Both the position numbers and the translations under genes were made by a program. The notes beneath the pieces are model-generated. The model was not told the origin of the DNA. It did not search any database and saw only the letters and a list, made by a program, of their open reading frames with translations. A stretch of DNA of 64,000 nucleotides, from NCBI RefSeq assembly GCF_026012395.1, contig NZ_BRZA01000003.1:186001-250000 (forward strand), read 5' to 3'. The stretch comes from Lysinibacillus piscis (GTDB lineage Bacteria; Bacillota; Bacilli; Bacillales_A; Planococcaceae). Positions 8,188-17,170 of this stretch are shown here, piece after piece (the first letter of the stretch is position 1; each line of letters begins with the position of its first letter).

Positions 8188-8852
8188 TTTGTTGTATGTG
8201 CGTTTTTGCGTAAAAAGCTTTCTAAATGCTTCAGCATATAGTAAGGAGCATCTTCATCTGCTCCCACTGTTTGCCCATTATCGTGTAATAAAAAAATGCC
8301 TCCTTTTTGCGCTGCAGCTACCAGCTCATCCTCCAATGTATGCTGAATACGTGCTGTCCGCCAATCTGAAAAATGGCGTGTCCACAATACAATACGATAA
8401 GGCTTGGCCAATGTAGGTACACAACTATTCAAATGCCCCCATGGCGGTCTATATAAGGTTGGTCGCTCACCTGTAAGTTTTTCGATTACTTGTGCACAGT
8501 GTTCAATTTCATTTTTCACCATATGCGGTAGCATCAACCAATTTGACGTATGCTGATAATGATGAATACCAATTGTATGCCCCTCTTCATGCATTCTTTT
8601 GATAATCGCAGGATGTTTCTGTGCATTTTCTCCAACGACAAAGAATGTTGCCTTAATATCAAACTCTTTAAGCAAGTCCAGTAATTGTGGTGTATAAATA
8701 GGGTGTGGTCCATCATCAAACGTTAATGCGACACCTCCCTCACAATCGGTTTGCACGAACGATGTCTTTTTATAAATAGCGGTCGCTATTACTGAGTAAG
8801 ACAGCCATCCGCCTGCCACCAATAATGTTGCCCTTATTAATCCTTTTTTCAA
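8169..8852 (-). CDS. Polysaccharide deacetylase (NodB/CE4 domain)
   Basis: This is a carbohydrate esterase family 4 enzyme that removes N-acetyl groups from an envelope polysaccharide such as peptidoglycan. After one N-terminal membrane segment (residues 1-25, no clear cleavage site) comes the NodB domain with TFDDGPHP (catalytic Asp and metal Asp), the metal histidines in GIHHYQHTS, RPPWGH, and the C-terminal LLHDN. I use the TTG at 8852, six bases after GGGGGAG; the farther TTG at 8873 has no such site. The last few codons lie in a copy of a dispersed repeat, so the C-terminus may have been reshaped by it. Confidence 0.9.
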   Translation of the reverse strand: MKKGLIRATLLVAGGWLSYSVIATAIYKKTSFVQTDCEGGVALTFDDGPHPIYTPQLLDLLKEFDIKATFFVVGENAQKHPAIIKRMHEEGHTIGIHHYQHTSNWLMLPHMVKNEIEHCAQVIEKLTGERPTLYRPPWGHLNSCVPTLAKPYRIVLWTRHFSDWRTARIQHTLEDELVAAAQKGGIFLLHDNGQTVGADEDAPYYMLKHLESFLRKNAHTTKFILLQ

Positions 8853-8870
8853 GCTGTCTCCCCCTTTAAT

Positions 8871-9116
8871 CAATTACGCCCCAGCGTAATTGCATTCAGA
8901 TTTTTTCGAGCTCGCTCGAAAAGTTCCTCTTCAAAATCTGTAATATTCGCTGGAGCTTTATCTTGATTCAGCGAGTGTATAGACACCCAGTGAATGTAGG
9001 GAAAAATAGCATTCATCCTCCCTCTGTATCTGTCGCTTCGCTTTCGCACAGAAAAATCTTTGTTGCTGTCGCTTCGCTTTCGCACAGAAAAATCTTTGTT
9101 GAATCAAGATAAAACT
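8871..9116 (+). repeat. Dispersed palindromic repeat, copy B, with internal expansion
   Basis: The copy opens with CAATTACGC/GCGTAATTG, continues with the TTTTTTCGAGCtcGCTCGAAAA hairpin and CTTCAAAATC, and closes with GAATCAAGATAAAAC. It is about 110 bases longer than copy C because a segment containing a duplicated 36-mer lies inside the terminal hairpin. It sits upstream of the deacetylase start. Confidence 0.75.
9030..9101 (+). repeat. 36-bp perfect tandem duplication
   Basis: Two identical 36-base units, 9030-9065 and 9066-9101, each begin CTGTCGCTTCGCTTTCG and end TCTTTGTTG. They lie inside repeat copy B. The interval up to the terminator at 9267 holds nothing else that I recognise. Confidence 0.9.
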
Positions 9117-9266
9117 TCTCTCTACTTTAATACGCATCAGAATTAGAAAAAGTTGCAAAAATACACGATTCCTTCAATATCTTTATTGTAGAAAATAAAA
9201 ATGAAGTTTTCCCTATTATAAATATGAAGAAATTCTTAAAGCAACTAAATATTGCATCATATGAAA

Positions 9267-9307
9267 ATACCCTGAAAGTTAGCTTACTACACTAACTTTC
9301 AGGGTAT
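9267..9307 (-). terminator. Terminator of the organosulfur operon
   Basis: ATACCCTGAAAGTTAG (9267-9282) pairs perfectly with CTAACTTTCAGGGTAT (9292-9307), a 16-bp stem with a 9-base loop followed by T-rich sequence on the minus strand. Confidence 0.85.
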
Positions 9308-9318
9308 AGAACATCTCC

Positions 9319-10209
9319 TTATTTATTGTTTGCGATGATCTCACTTTGAACACCATCAATACTTTGCGGGATTTCTTTGCCCACTGTTACACGACGCACA
9401 ACACGTTGCTCTGTATAATCTGCAATCGCATAATGCTGCGTCGCCAAATTATCCCAAATGACTAAATCACCCTCTTGCCAGCTCCAACGCACTGTATTCT
9501 CCAATTTAGTTACATACTTTTGGAGAATTTCAAATAATGCCGTTGATTCTGCCGTAGAATAGCCCTCTAATTGGCGTACAAAATGCCCTAGTAATAAATG
9601 CTTTTTACCTGTTTGCTCATGCTTAAACACTAATGGATGACGTGTTTGATATTCAGTAGCAGCAAATACTTTCGCATATGCTTCAAACTGCTTCGTTTGC
9701 TTTAATTGATTGGCGTAAGCATACTTAGCATAGTCAAATTTATTGGAATGAATCGCCCATGTTTTTTCTGTTAATTCCTTTAAGCTAGCTGGTAAATCTT
9801 CATATGCTGTATGTGTATTTGCCCAAACAGTGTCTCCACCTACGCTCGGAATGGTCACACTTCTTAAAAGAGAATATTTAGGAACTTCTGGTACAAATGT
9901 TACATCAGTATGCCAGCTATTTGCCTTCGCACCATGCTCAGAATCTAACTCAAAAATAGCATTTGTATTTTCTTTAACAGGTACAGTTGGATGCACATAT
10001 AATTCATCGAATCGTTTAGCAAACGCCTCATGTGCAGCATCATCTAAATGATTTTGCCCTCTAAAAAATAACACTAAATTTTCTTGTAATGCTACCTTAA
10101 TTTGCTCAAAAATTGGCCCTTCAATATCAGCGGATAATTTTATCCCTTTTACCTCTGCTCCAATGCGCCCTGCTTTTTTAATAATCTCTAAAGAAGTTGT
10201 TGTTGTCAT
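9319..10209 (-). CDS. TauD/TfdA-family 2-oxoglutarate-dependent dioxygenase
   Basis: This is a non-haem iron(II) dioxygenase of the TauD/AtsK group, which oxidises sulfonates or alkyl sulfates with 2-oxoglutarate to release sulfite or sulfate. The iron-binding facial triad is visible: WHTDVTF (His-x-Asp, about residues 100-103) and a distal His in the WDNLATQHYA segment (about 254). The 2-oxoglutarate-binding Arg is probably in RRVTVG (about 270). The 296-residue length is typical. It is the last gene of an operon with an SsuABC-type importer, which makes an organosulfur substrate likely. Taurine versus alkyl sulfate specificity cannot be decided here. Confidence 0.88.
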   Translation of the reverse strand: MTTTTSLEIIKKAGRIGAEVKGIKLSADIEGPIFEQIKVALQENLVLFFRGQNHLDDAAHEAFAKRFDELYVHPTVPVKENTNAIFELDSEHGAKANSWHTDVTFVPEVPKYSLLRSVTIPSVGGDTVWANTHTAYEDLPASLKELTEKTWAIHSNKFDYAKYAYANQLKQTKQFEAYAKVFAATEYQTRHPLVFKHEQTGKKHLLLGHFVRQLEGYSTAESTALFEILQKYVTKLENTVRWSWQEGDLVIWDNLATQHYAIADYTEQRVVRRVTVGKEIPQSIDGVQSEIIANNK

Positions 10210-10255
10210 ATAATCACCTTTTCTTATAATTTTTATAAATTAACTTGGTTTTAAA

Positions 10256-11068
10256 TCATGATACAACCTTATAGCGTGCTAAAAACTTACGTCCGCCATA
10301 AGTGAATAAACGATCCATTAAAAAGCCCATTAAACCTAGGACAACAAGACCAACAAAAATCCAATCTGTTTTAAAGTACAAGCGAGCATTCCAAATCATA
10401 AAGCCAATACCTTCGTTGGCTGCCACCATTTCTGCACCGATAATCGCCATAAAGGATGAACCCATTGCTAGCTTTGCTCCTGTAAAAATATAAGGAACTG
10501 CTGCTGGAATCACAACATGAAGCAATGTTTGAAATTTAGTCGCTCCCATACTCCGAGCAGATAATAATTTATCCTTCGAGATGGATAAAACACCTGTTAA
10601 TGTGTTGATGGTAATCACAAAAAATGTCGCATAAACAATAAGGAACACCTTGGATTGTTCACCAATGCCAAACCATAGCATAAACAATGTAATAAACGCT
10701 AATGGTGGAATAAAGCGCACAAAGTTAATAACGGGCTCTAATATTGTGCGTATCCATGTATTTGTACCAATTAATAATCCAACTGGTACTGCAATAAGTA
10801 GCCCGAGTGACCAACCAGCTAAAACTCTGGCAAAGCTATACCCCATATAAACAAATAATGTACCATCACTTGCAATTTCAATCATGCCCTTAAAGGTTGC
10901 ATAGGGACTTGGTAAAAACATTTCTTCTGAAAATAAGGAAGCAATTTGCCAAACGACTAAAATTACAACCCAGCCTAAAACACCTGATTTTAAAAAGCGA
11001 TTTACTTTTTTCTTCTTTTCTATCACCGTTGTCTTCGTGTTAGCTGCCTCTACCTTTATTGTTGTCAT
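10256..11068 (-). CDS. ABC transporter permease, SsuC/TauC type
   Basis: This is the membrane subunit of an importer for sulfonates, taurine or related anions. It has 270 residues, about six membrane segments, a long polar N-terminus (to about residue 30), and the EAA loop (ARSMGATKFQTLLHVVIPAA, about 170-190). The MxxFLMDRLF motif at the C-terminus is usual for SsuC/TauC relatives. It lies between the ATPase and the dioxygenase gene, 12 bases after the former. The start is an ATG with GGGGGG upstream. Confidence 0.9.
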   Translation of the reverse strand: MTTIKVEAANTKTTVIEKKKKVNRFLKSGVLGWVVILVVWQIASLFSEEMFLPSPYATFKGMIEIASDGTLFVYMGYSFARVLAGWSLGLLIAVPVGLLIGTNTWIRTILEPVINFVRFIPPLAFITLFMLWFGIGEQSKVFLIVYATFFVITINTLTGVLSISKDKLLSARSMGATKFQTLLHVVIPAAVPYIFTGAKLAMGSSFMAIIGAEMVAANEGIGFMIWNARLYFKTDWIFVGLVVLGLMGFLMDRLFTYGGRKFLARYKVVS

Positions 11069-11080
11069 TCATACGCCCCC

Positions 11081-11851
11081 CTATATTCCATAATCCTCAA
11101 AATGCGCTTGCACTCGCCTATAGCAATCATTAAATTCAGCCGTCGTTAAATCTCGTGGATATGATAATTTCACATCATACGTTGTCGTTATTTTGGAGGA
11201 GGGTCCTACTGACATAATGCCGATTTTCTGCCCTAAAATAATGGCTTCCTGAATATCATGTGTCACAAAAATAATCGTTTTATTCGTTTCACGCCAAATA
11301 CGAATTAGCTCATTTTGCATCGACCTTCTCGTCATTGCGTCCAGTGCACCAAATGGTTCATCCATCAGCAATATTTCAGGCTCATTTGCCAAAACCCTTG
11401 CAAGCTGTACACGCTGCTTCATCCCACCAGATAAATTATCAGGAAACTTTTTCGCATGCCCTGTTAAACCAGTTAGTTTGATATAATGCTCAGCAATTTT
11501 TTTACGCTCTTCTGTTGGAACCTTTTTCATCTTCAATCCGAACGCTATATTTTCTTCAACCGTCAACCATGGGAATAATGCTGAATCGGCTGATTGAAAG
11601 ACAAATCCCCGCCCATCACGATTTGTATTAGATGTGACAATTTCTAAATTTCCCTCTGATAGCTCTAAAAATCCTGCAATAATATTGAGTAGCGTGGATT
11701 TCCCACAGCCACTAGGCCCAAGTAAAATATAAAATTGACCTTTTTCAATCGTTAAATCCACCCCTTTTAGCACATATGTTGGACTATCCTCATCTTGCTG
11801 AAAGGTTTTTGCACCATTTTTTAAAATAATCGCATCTGCAATAGCGGGCAT
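11081..11851 (-). CDS. ABC transporter ATP-binding protein, SsuB/TauB type
   Basis: This is the cytoplasmic ATPase that powers the sulfonate-type importer. In its 256 residues the Walker A GPSGCGKST (about 45-53), Q-loop (VFQSADSALFPWL), signature LSGGMKQR (about 143), Walker B ILLMDEPFGALD and the switch His in FVTHD are all intact. It sits 12 bases downstream of the binding-protein gene and has its own AGGAGG site. Confidence 0.93.
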   Translation of the reverse strand: MPAIADAIILKNGAKTFQQDEDSPTYVLKGVDLTIEKGQFYILLGPSGCGKSTLLNIIAGFLELSEGNLEIVTSNTNRDGRGFVFQSADSALFPWLTVEENIAFGLKMKKVPTEERKKIAEHYIKLTGLTGHAKKFPDNLSGGMKQRVQLARVLANEPEILLMDEPFGALDAMTRRSMQNELIRIWRETNKTIIFVTHDIQEAIILGQKIGIMSVGPSSKITTTYDVKLSYPRDLTTAEFNDCYRRVQAHFEDYGI

Positions 11852-11863
11852 TTGCTTCCCCTC

Positions 11864-12895
11864 CTATTTTTTATAAGTGACTTGCTCTGATACAACCTTT
11901 TTCGCAGGCTCTAAAAATAATTTAGCATCTAAGTCATAATCCTGTTTAATAATACCTTTATCCACTAAGTATTTCTTCAACTCTACTAAATGGTCATAGT
12001 CCTGTTGTTTAAAGCCAATTGTGAAATTTTGACGCTTTAAATCTCTTAATACATCTTCTTTTGCCACTTTCAGCTCATCATAGGCAATATCCGCTGTACC
12101 TTCAGGATTTTCCTTTACATAGGCAATTCCTTCATTAATACCAGCGATTAACTGAGCAATCGCATCTTGATTTTCTTCAGCAAACTGACGATCTGCCACT
12201 AAGTAAGACGTAATATTCAAATCTTTCACAGAGCTTAATTTATCAAGTGAATGAACACCTTCAATAGATTTGAATTTTTCTAGTAAGGCTCCTGAAGCAA
12301 TGACTGCATCAATATCACCTTTTTTCACACCAACGATTGCCTCATCTGGTGTGCTATAAGGAATATAATGGACATCACTTTCACTAATATTCAGATACTC
12401 AAAATAACGTGCCCAAAAATATTCCAAAACCGTTCCCTTCGCTACACCAATCTTTTTCCCTTTAAGATCATCTGCTGATTTCACATCAGCAACTGCAAGG
12501 ATTTCTGAGTAATCTAATGAATTCACCTCTTTACTGCTTCCAGTTAATGACGAAACAATTACTAAATCACCTTTACTTAAAGAATTCAGTAAAGCATAAT
12601 CTGCCGCTAAACCTGTATCTGTCTGTTTTGTTAACAAAGCGTTAATCGTATCAATACCATAGGCAAAGTTCGCAAGCTGTACATCTAAGCCCTTTTTCTC
12701 AAAATCACCATTCGTTCTTGCGGCGCGAATTTGCAATGAGCCACCAGCAGCCGTATCCACACCTGCACGAATAACTGTCGCCTTTCCTTCTGCCTTCGCT
12801 GTTTCACTTGCACTTGATCCATCATTACCACATGCCGCTAATAACACCGATACTACTAGTAATAATAAAATTCCTTTATTCAATAAAAACCTCAT
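11864..12895 (-). CDS. ABC transporter substrate-binding lipoprotein, SsuA/TauA type
   Basis: This is the substrate-binding lipoprotein of the importer. From the ATG at 12895 (AGGAG seven bases upstream) the protein starts MRFLLNKG, with a signal ending in the lipobox LLAAC at about residue 22. The body is a periplasmic-binding fold of the SsuA/NMT1 group: GLDVQLANF, the DLKGKKIGVAKGT segment (about 135) and GDIDAVIASG. An in-frame TTG 21 bases upstream overlaps the ribosome-binding site and was not used. The neighbouring sulfotransferase and dioxygenase genes suggest sulfonates or sulfate esters as substrate. Confidence 0.9.
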   Translation of the reverse strand: MRFLLNKGILLLLVVSVLLAACGNDGSSASETAKAEGKATVIRAGVDTAAGGSLQIRAARTNGDFEKKGLDVQLANFAYGIDTINALLTKQTDTGLAADYALLNSLSKGDLVIVSSLTGSSKEVNSLDYSEILAVADVKSADDLKGKKIGVAKGTVLEYFWARYFEYLNISESDVHYIPYSTPDEAIVGVKKGDIDAVIASGALLEKFKSIEGVHSLDKLSSVKDLNITSYLVADRQFAEENQDAIAQLIAGINEGIAYVKENPEGTADIAYDELKVAKEDVLRDLKRQNFTIGFKQQDYDHLVELKKYLVDKGIIKQDYDLDAKLFLEPAKKVVSEQVTYKK

Positions 12896-12945
12896 GCAAC
12901 CACTCCTATTATTCAAATTAATTTACTTGGTTTTAATATAAAAAA

Positions 12946-14391
12946 TTATTTAGCATCTTTATGTGCTGTTTCATCATAACGTGCTACACAAAGCGCTCCT
13001 TCTCCATAAGACATCGTATTAGAAATTTCAACAACCGATTCTGCCTCACTCGTTGCAGCATTTTCTACTCGGAATTGTTTATTGTCAATCGGCACAATCG
13101 CTACTTCTGTTGGTTTCTCTAATTGTGGAACCCATTCATAAGGAACACGATATGCTCGATACACTAAATTTGCATTTTTTTCATTTTTATAAGGTGAAAT
13201 ATACTCCCAAACAATTTCATGGTCAGCCGTCACTTCAAAAATCCGTCCGTTCGAGCCTTCTGTAACCAATGTATTACCATTCACTAAACGTTGAGCAGCG
13301 CTAATGTATGGACTATAAAAGCGATAAGAATCTGTTGGTACTTGGAATTTAGCTTCAAGCCCTGTATATTGCCATACGATTTCTAATGTTACTGGGTCAA
13401 TTTCTAAAACTCTGGAGTGATCTCGTAACGCTACTTTATTGCCATCCTTTGAATTCGGATTTGGTGCACCATAGCCAGCCCAGCCACCATTATCAAAAAC
13501 AAGTAAATTACCTTCACCTGGCAGACCTTGTGGAATAATATGCGCATGGTGCTGACCGATAATCCAGCCTAAATGCTCTGTTTCGGGTGTGTTGTAATCT
13601 GGACCAATTTGCCACACAATTTTTCCTGTTTTTTTATCGGTAATTGCAATAATATTCGCCTCACGTGCATCCCAAATAATATTCTCTGGATGGAATCGCT
13701 CATCACCATTATCATAATGATGATTCGGTCCAACATACGATATCGAATTAATATGCAACCAATCCCCTGAATTATTACCGAAAAATCTGCGGTTTGGCTC
13801 CTCATAAATGACCTTTTTTGCCTCTTCGCTAAAATTTAGCTCATCGAAATGCTCATTCGCTGACCATTCCCAAACAATATTGCCTTGCCAATCCACTTCC
13901 AAAATAACATCATCTAATAATGGATGCTTGGAGATTTTTTCATTTGTCACGTCACGATGTACCAATATTAATGTATGACCACCATCAATTTTAGGCTCTT
14001 GATTTGGTGCATAATAACCAACTGGATTGCCTTCTCGCTGATAATCATGATGCGCCCTTGCATACCATTTCGGCTCATTGTCTGGGTCCTCGATAAACTC
14101 ATGCTTATCAAATTGCCATACCACATTGCCTTCAAAATCCACCTGTACTAAATCACCTTCATCTTGGAAGCCATATTTAGGATCTCTGTTAAATGTGTGC
14201 CCTAGTACATAGCCACCTGGGAAAATTTTATTCGGAAAGCCTCGAAGACCTTTCCAAAGATGAACCTCTTGACCGTTCATCCCAATTAATAATGCTCCTA
14301 CATTTGCTGCTTGGAAAATCGTATAGCCACTTGCCGCCTTCTCTGGATTATAAAATGTTGCTCCTGTCGGATGTATTGTTGGAAAACCCAT
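12946..14391 (-). CDS. Arylsulfotransferase (ASST)-family beta-propeller protein
   Basis: This belongs to the aryl-sulfate sulfotransferase family, whose studied members move sulfate from one phenol to another through a sulfo-histidine. Its 481 residues show repeated propeller strands (VVWQFDKHEF, IVWEWSANEHF, IVWQIGPDY, IVWQYTGLEA, IVWEYISPYK) and His-rich loops (ARAHHDYQ, GQHHAHIIPQG) where the catalytic His is expected. Unlike the periplasmic E. coli enzyme there is no signal peptide, so it should act inside the cell. It heads the operon with SsuABC and the TauD-type enzyme, behind a long structured leader. The role in sulfate-ester use is inferred from that context. Confidence 0.85.
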   Translation of the reverse strand: MGFPTIHPTGATFYNPEKAASGYTIFQAANVGALLIGMNGQEVHLWKGLRGFPNKIFPGGYVLGHTFNRDPKYGFQDEGDLVQVDFEGNVVWQFDKHEFIEDPDNEPKWYARAHHDYQREGNPVGYYAPNQEPKIDGGHTLILVHRDVTNEKISKHPLLDDVILEVDWQGNIVWEWSANEHFDELNFSEEAKKVIYEEPNRRFFGNNSGDWLHINSISYVGPNHHYDNGDERFHPENIIWDAREANIIAITDKKTGKIVWQIGPDYNTPETEHLGWIIGQHHAHIIPQGLPGEGNLLVFDNGGWAGYGAPNPNSKDGNKVALRDHSRVLEIDPVTLEIVWQYTGLEAKFQVPTDSYRFYSPYISAAQRLVNGNTLVTEGSNGRIFEVTADHEIVWEYISPYKNEKNANLVYRAYRVPYEWVPQLEKPTEVAIVPIDNKQFRVENAATSEAESVVEISNTMSYGEGALCVARYDETAHKDAK

Positions 14392-14513
14392 AAAATCATC
14401 AACCTTTCGTTATTTAATCATTATTTTTCATACATGCCAAATACCATTTTAAATACACTATTTTTACATTAAGGAAGTAAACAATCTCCACCTTTCCATC
14501 GAAAGCTATAGCA

Positions 14514-14589
14514 AAAGGCACTAACATACATTTTCCAACCTCTTGCTATCGTTAGCAGTATGGTAGAAATGATATTTGTTAGTGCCTTT
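14514..14589 (-). promoter_or_regulatory. Structured leader element of the organosulfur operon
   Basis: AAAGGCACTAACA (14514-14526) and TGTTAGTGCCTTT (14577-14589) form a perfect 13-bp outer stem. An inner TGCTA/TAGCA hairpin (14544-14557) lies within it. It falls between the promoter at 14658-14686 and the ASST start, so it is transcribed in the 5' leader. On the minus strand the outer stem is followed by TTTT, so it could act as an attenuator. It does not match the S-box or T-box motifs I know. The rest of the 14392-14724 interval shows no gene. Confidence 0.5.
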
Positions 14590-14657
14590 AGTCGTCTAAT
14601 TAGCAGTATTTGATTTTAGAGATTTGATAAAAGTGTAGTTGTCAAATCATTAAAATC

Positions 14658-14686
14658 ATATTAATTTAATTTATCTTATCGGTCAA
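14658..14686 (-). promoter_or_regulatory. Sigma-A promoter of the organosulfur operon
   Basis: TTGACC (14686-14681), a 17-bp spacer and TAATAT (14663-14658) on the minus strand predict a start about 260 bases before the ASST ATG. Confidence 0.65.
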
Positions 14687-14724
14687 GTAGGTTTTATAAA
14701 TTTTTTAAATAATCTTGCAAAAAA

Positions 14725-14757
14725 GGCTATGGAAAAATTTTTATTTTCTCCATAGCC
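14725..14757 (-). terminator. Terminator of the YbjQ-family gene
   Basis: GGCTATGGA (14725-14733) pairs with TCCATAGCC (14749-14757), and seven Ts follow on the minus strand. Confidence 0.85.
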
Positions 14758-14770
14758 CTTTAACAAATGA

Positions 14771-15091
14771 TTATACTGGTTCAATGATCACCGCTGTTCC
14801 ATAAGCAATAATTTCGCTCATATTTTGCCCCATCTCGCCAGAATCAAAGCGCATCATGACAACTGCATTAGCACCCAGCTCTTCTGCATGCTTTTCCATA
14901 CGATGCATCGCTTCAGCACGTGCCTGCTCAAGCATTTCCGTATATTCATCAATTTCGCCACCAATAATTCCTCGGAACGATGCCACAATGTCACGCCCTA
15001 ACCCTCTCGCTCTTACAGTGACACCGTAAACAACACCCTTCGTCGCTACAATTTTATGATTCGGTACATTTTCTGCTGTTACAACTAACAT
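14771..15091 (-). CDS. YbjQ/UPF0145-family protein
   Basis: This is a small cytoplasmic protein of the YbjQ (UPF0145) family, which forms ring-like pentamers and is often labelled heavy-metal binding without firm function. The protein shows the complete domain: the N-terminal strand MLVVTAENVPNHK, the GVVYGVTVRARGLGRDI core, an EARAEAMHRM helix and the ANAVVMMRFDS strand. I chose the ATG at 15091 (AAGGGG eight bases upstream) rather than the GTG three codons earlier, which overlaps that site. It is monocistronic, with its own terminator. Confidence 0.9.
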   Translation of the reverse strand: MLVVTAENVPNHKIVATKGVVYGVTVRARGLGRDIVASFRGIIGGEIDEYTEMLEQARAEAMHRMEKHAEELGANAVVMMRFDSGEMGQNMSEIIAYGTAVIIEPV

Positions 15092-15461
15092 ATTTCCCAC
15101 CCCTTCAATTGTTATGTTTATAGTATAACAGAAATCAAGGAAGATGTATAAAGTGAACTCTCCATAAAATCGACTTGTGACTCATTTAAAATTATTTATT
15201 GAATAATTTCATTTGGAACACCTGAAAGATATATCCACTTAAAAATTTTTCGCTTATAATAAAATATATTAATTATTAGCTTATTATACCCTTAAAAATT
15301 ACCATTTTTATACTCATTTAATTATACAAGGAGCGATAAATTTCAATATCTCATAACTTTAAATGCGCTTTACACTACTGATACGTTTTTTTAAAGCTAT
15401 CTATGTATACTATGCTTTAATACATACTACGCAAGAAAATTTTTTTAGGAGGGGAAATTTC
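15092..15461. other. Intergenic region without a recognised gene
   Basis: This 370-base AT-rich interval separates the YbjQ-family gene from the divergent chemoreceptor. It must contain promoters for both, but I see no convincing sigma-A or sigma-D pair. An in-frame extension of the chemoreceptor back to 15363 lacks a ribosome-binding site. Confidence 0.6.
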
Positions 15462-17123
15462 ATGAAGAAAAACCTTAAACGACGATTATTATTTTTCACA
15501 TTAAGTTTATTGCTACTATCATCCGTACTCAATACAGTACTTGTATCATGGGCGGTTAAAAAGGATAGCCAAGCTGTATTAATTGAAAAAGCACAAGAGC
15601 AAGTTTTTGAAATGGCGAAGCAAGCTGAAGCTATTTTAGATGCCGAGAGAGATCCAATCCCAGCACTCCAAAAATTTGTGGATACAAAAGTACAACAAGA
15701 TAATGTCACTTACGCTATTATCATTGATACAAATGTTCAAGCAGTTGCACATAGTGACCATGAAAAACTTAACAAAACATATGAAGATGATTACACAATT
15801 GATGGCGCAACAAATGGTAAAAATCAATTTACAAGATGGTATGCTGAAGTACAAGGCATATGGACATACGATATTATGGAGCCGATTTATAAAAATGGTC
15901 AGCTTTACGGTGTTATCGATATCGGCGTTCCTGAAAGTGGTATTAAGTCCATTCTCAACTCTGTATTAATCTATCAAATTATTATAAGCGTGCTTAGCTT
16001 TTTAATTATCGGCGCTTTAATGTGGTGGGTGATTGGCAAAATTGTAGCAGCCATTAAAAATCTTGAAAATGTTATTCAACGAACAGCCGAACTTGATTTT
16101 AAAGAAAGCGCTGAACTTGATAAATTATTAACTCGCCAAGATGAAATTGGGCATATGGCAAAGGGTATCGCTGCGATGAGAGCTACGCTTAAAACCGTAA
16201 CATTAAATATTCAAAATACGAGTTCCGAGCTATCTGATTCTTCAAGGCTCTTAACAACCATTGCTGATGATACTGTACAAACAACAGACGAAATCGGTTC
16301 AGCTATTAACGAAATGGCGAAAGCAACAGAAGAGCAGGCACAGGATACAGAAAAAGGAGCTGAGCAATTAGAGCAGCTTTCTAGTAACATTGACCGTGTA
16401 ATCGAAAGTACAGATAAAATTGCCTCTATGACAGAACAAATTGATGAATTGAGTAATCAAGGTGTAGAGACGGTCAACCAATTATCCATTTGGTCTGAAA
16501 AAAACCGTCTATCTTCACAGCAGGTTAGTAGCATTGTACAAGAGGTAGATAAAACATCGGCTGATATTTCGAGCATCGTAAATACCATTACAGCCATTGC
16601 TAGCCAAACAAACCTATTGGCACTCAATGCGTCTATTGAATCAGCCCGTGTAGGTGAAGCTGGAAAAGGATTTGCTGTAGTTGCTGATGAAATTCGTAAG
16701 CTATCTGAGCAAACATCAAATGCAACAGAGGACATAAAAAATAAAATTGCTGCTATTCAAGATATTTCTAAAAGCGCTGTACAGGAAATTGGCACAAGTC
16801 TTGATATTGTCGAGCAAAATGTACAAGCAGCAACAAGTACAAGTGAAATTTTCACAACGATTAAAACAGCACTCGATCAAACAAGTACAGTAGCGCAAGA
16901 AGTAAAACATTTGTCTGATGAAATGAACAAACGCAAGGCACAAATTATCCATTCCATCCAAAATATTTCGGCCTCTGCCGTTGAAACTTCTGCTGGTACA
17001 GAGCAAGTGTCTGCCTCAGCACAGGAGCAGCTAAGAAGTATCGAGACTGTATCAGCAAAAGCCAAAGAATTAAATATTATTGCAGATACATTAAGACAGG
17101 AAATGGATAAATTTTCTGTTTAA
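15462..17123 (+). CDS. Methyl-accepting chemotaxis protein with Cache-type sensor
   Basis: This is a membrane chemoreceptor of 553 residues. It has a first membrane segment (about 9-30) and an extracytoplasmic single-Cache/CitA-like domain (about 35-165, with [18 protein letters not shown] and YGVIDIGVP). A second membrane segment (about 175-198), HAMP and the long signalling helices follow, with the hairpin tip around [24 protein letters not shown] near residue 390. The tip differs slightly from the usual IEAARAGE. The ATG at 15462 follows GGAGGGG. The last codons are followed by a bidirectional terminator. The ligand is unknown; the Cache fold suggests a small organic acid or amino acid. 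Confidence 0.92.
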   Translation: MKKNLKRRLLFFTLSLLLLSSVLNTVLVSWAVKKDSQAVLIEKAQEQVFEMAKQAEAILDAERDPIPALQKFVDTKVQQDNVTYAIIIDTNVQAVAHSDHEKLNKTYEDDYTIDGATNGKNQFTRWYAEVQGIWTYDIMEPIYKNGQLYGVIDIGVPESGIKSILNSVLIYQIIISVLSFLIIGALMWWVIGKIVAAIKNLENVIQRTAELDFKESAELDKLLTRQDEIGHMAKGIAAMRATLKTVTLNIQNTSSELSDSSRLLTTIADDTVQTTDEIGSAINEMAKATEEQAQDTEKGAEQLEQLSSNIDRVIESTDKIASMTEQIDELSNQGVETVNQLSIWSEKNRLSSQQVSSIVQEVDKTSADISSIVNTITAIASQTNLLALNASIESARVGEAGKGFAVVADEIRKLSEQTSNATEDIKNKIAAIQDISKSAVQEIGTSLDIVEQNVQAATSTSEIFTTIKTALDQTSTVAQEVKHLSDEMNKRKAQIIHSIQNISASAVETSAGTEQVSASAQEQLRSIETVSAKAKELNIIADTLRQEMDKFSV

Positions 17124-17131
17124 GCAATCGT

Positions 17132-17170
17132 AAAAGCAGCCTGTTAGAAACACTCTAACACGCTGCTTTT
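17132..17170. terminator. Bidirectional terminator
   Basis: AAAAGCAGC (17132-17140) pairs with GCTGCTTTT (17162-17170), with an inner GTTAGA/TCTAAC extension. It lies between the convergent chemoreceptor and small membrane-protein genes. Confidence 0.85.

Noticed and set aside
14514-14589. SAM (S-box) or T-box riboswitch in the organosulfur leader
   Set aside because: The conserved S-box core and the T-box GGTGGNACCGCG-type motif are absent; only a generic long hairpin is present.
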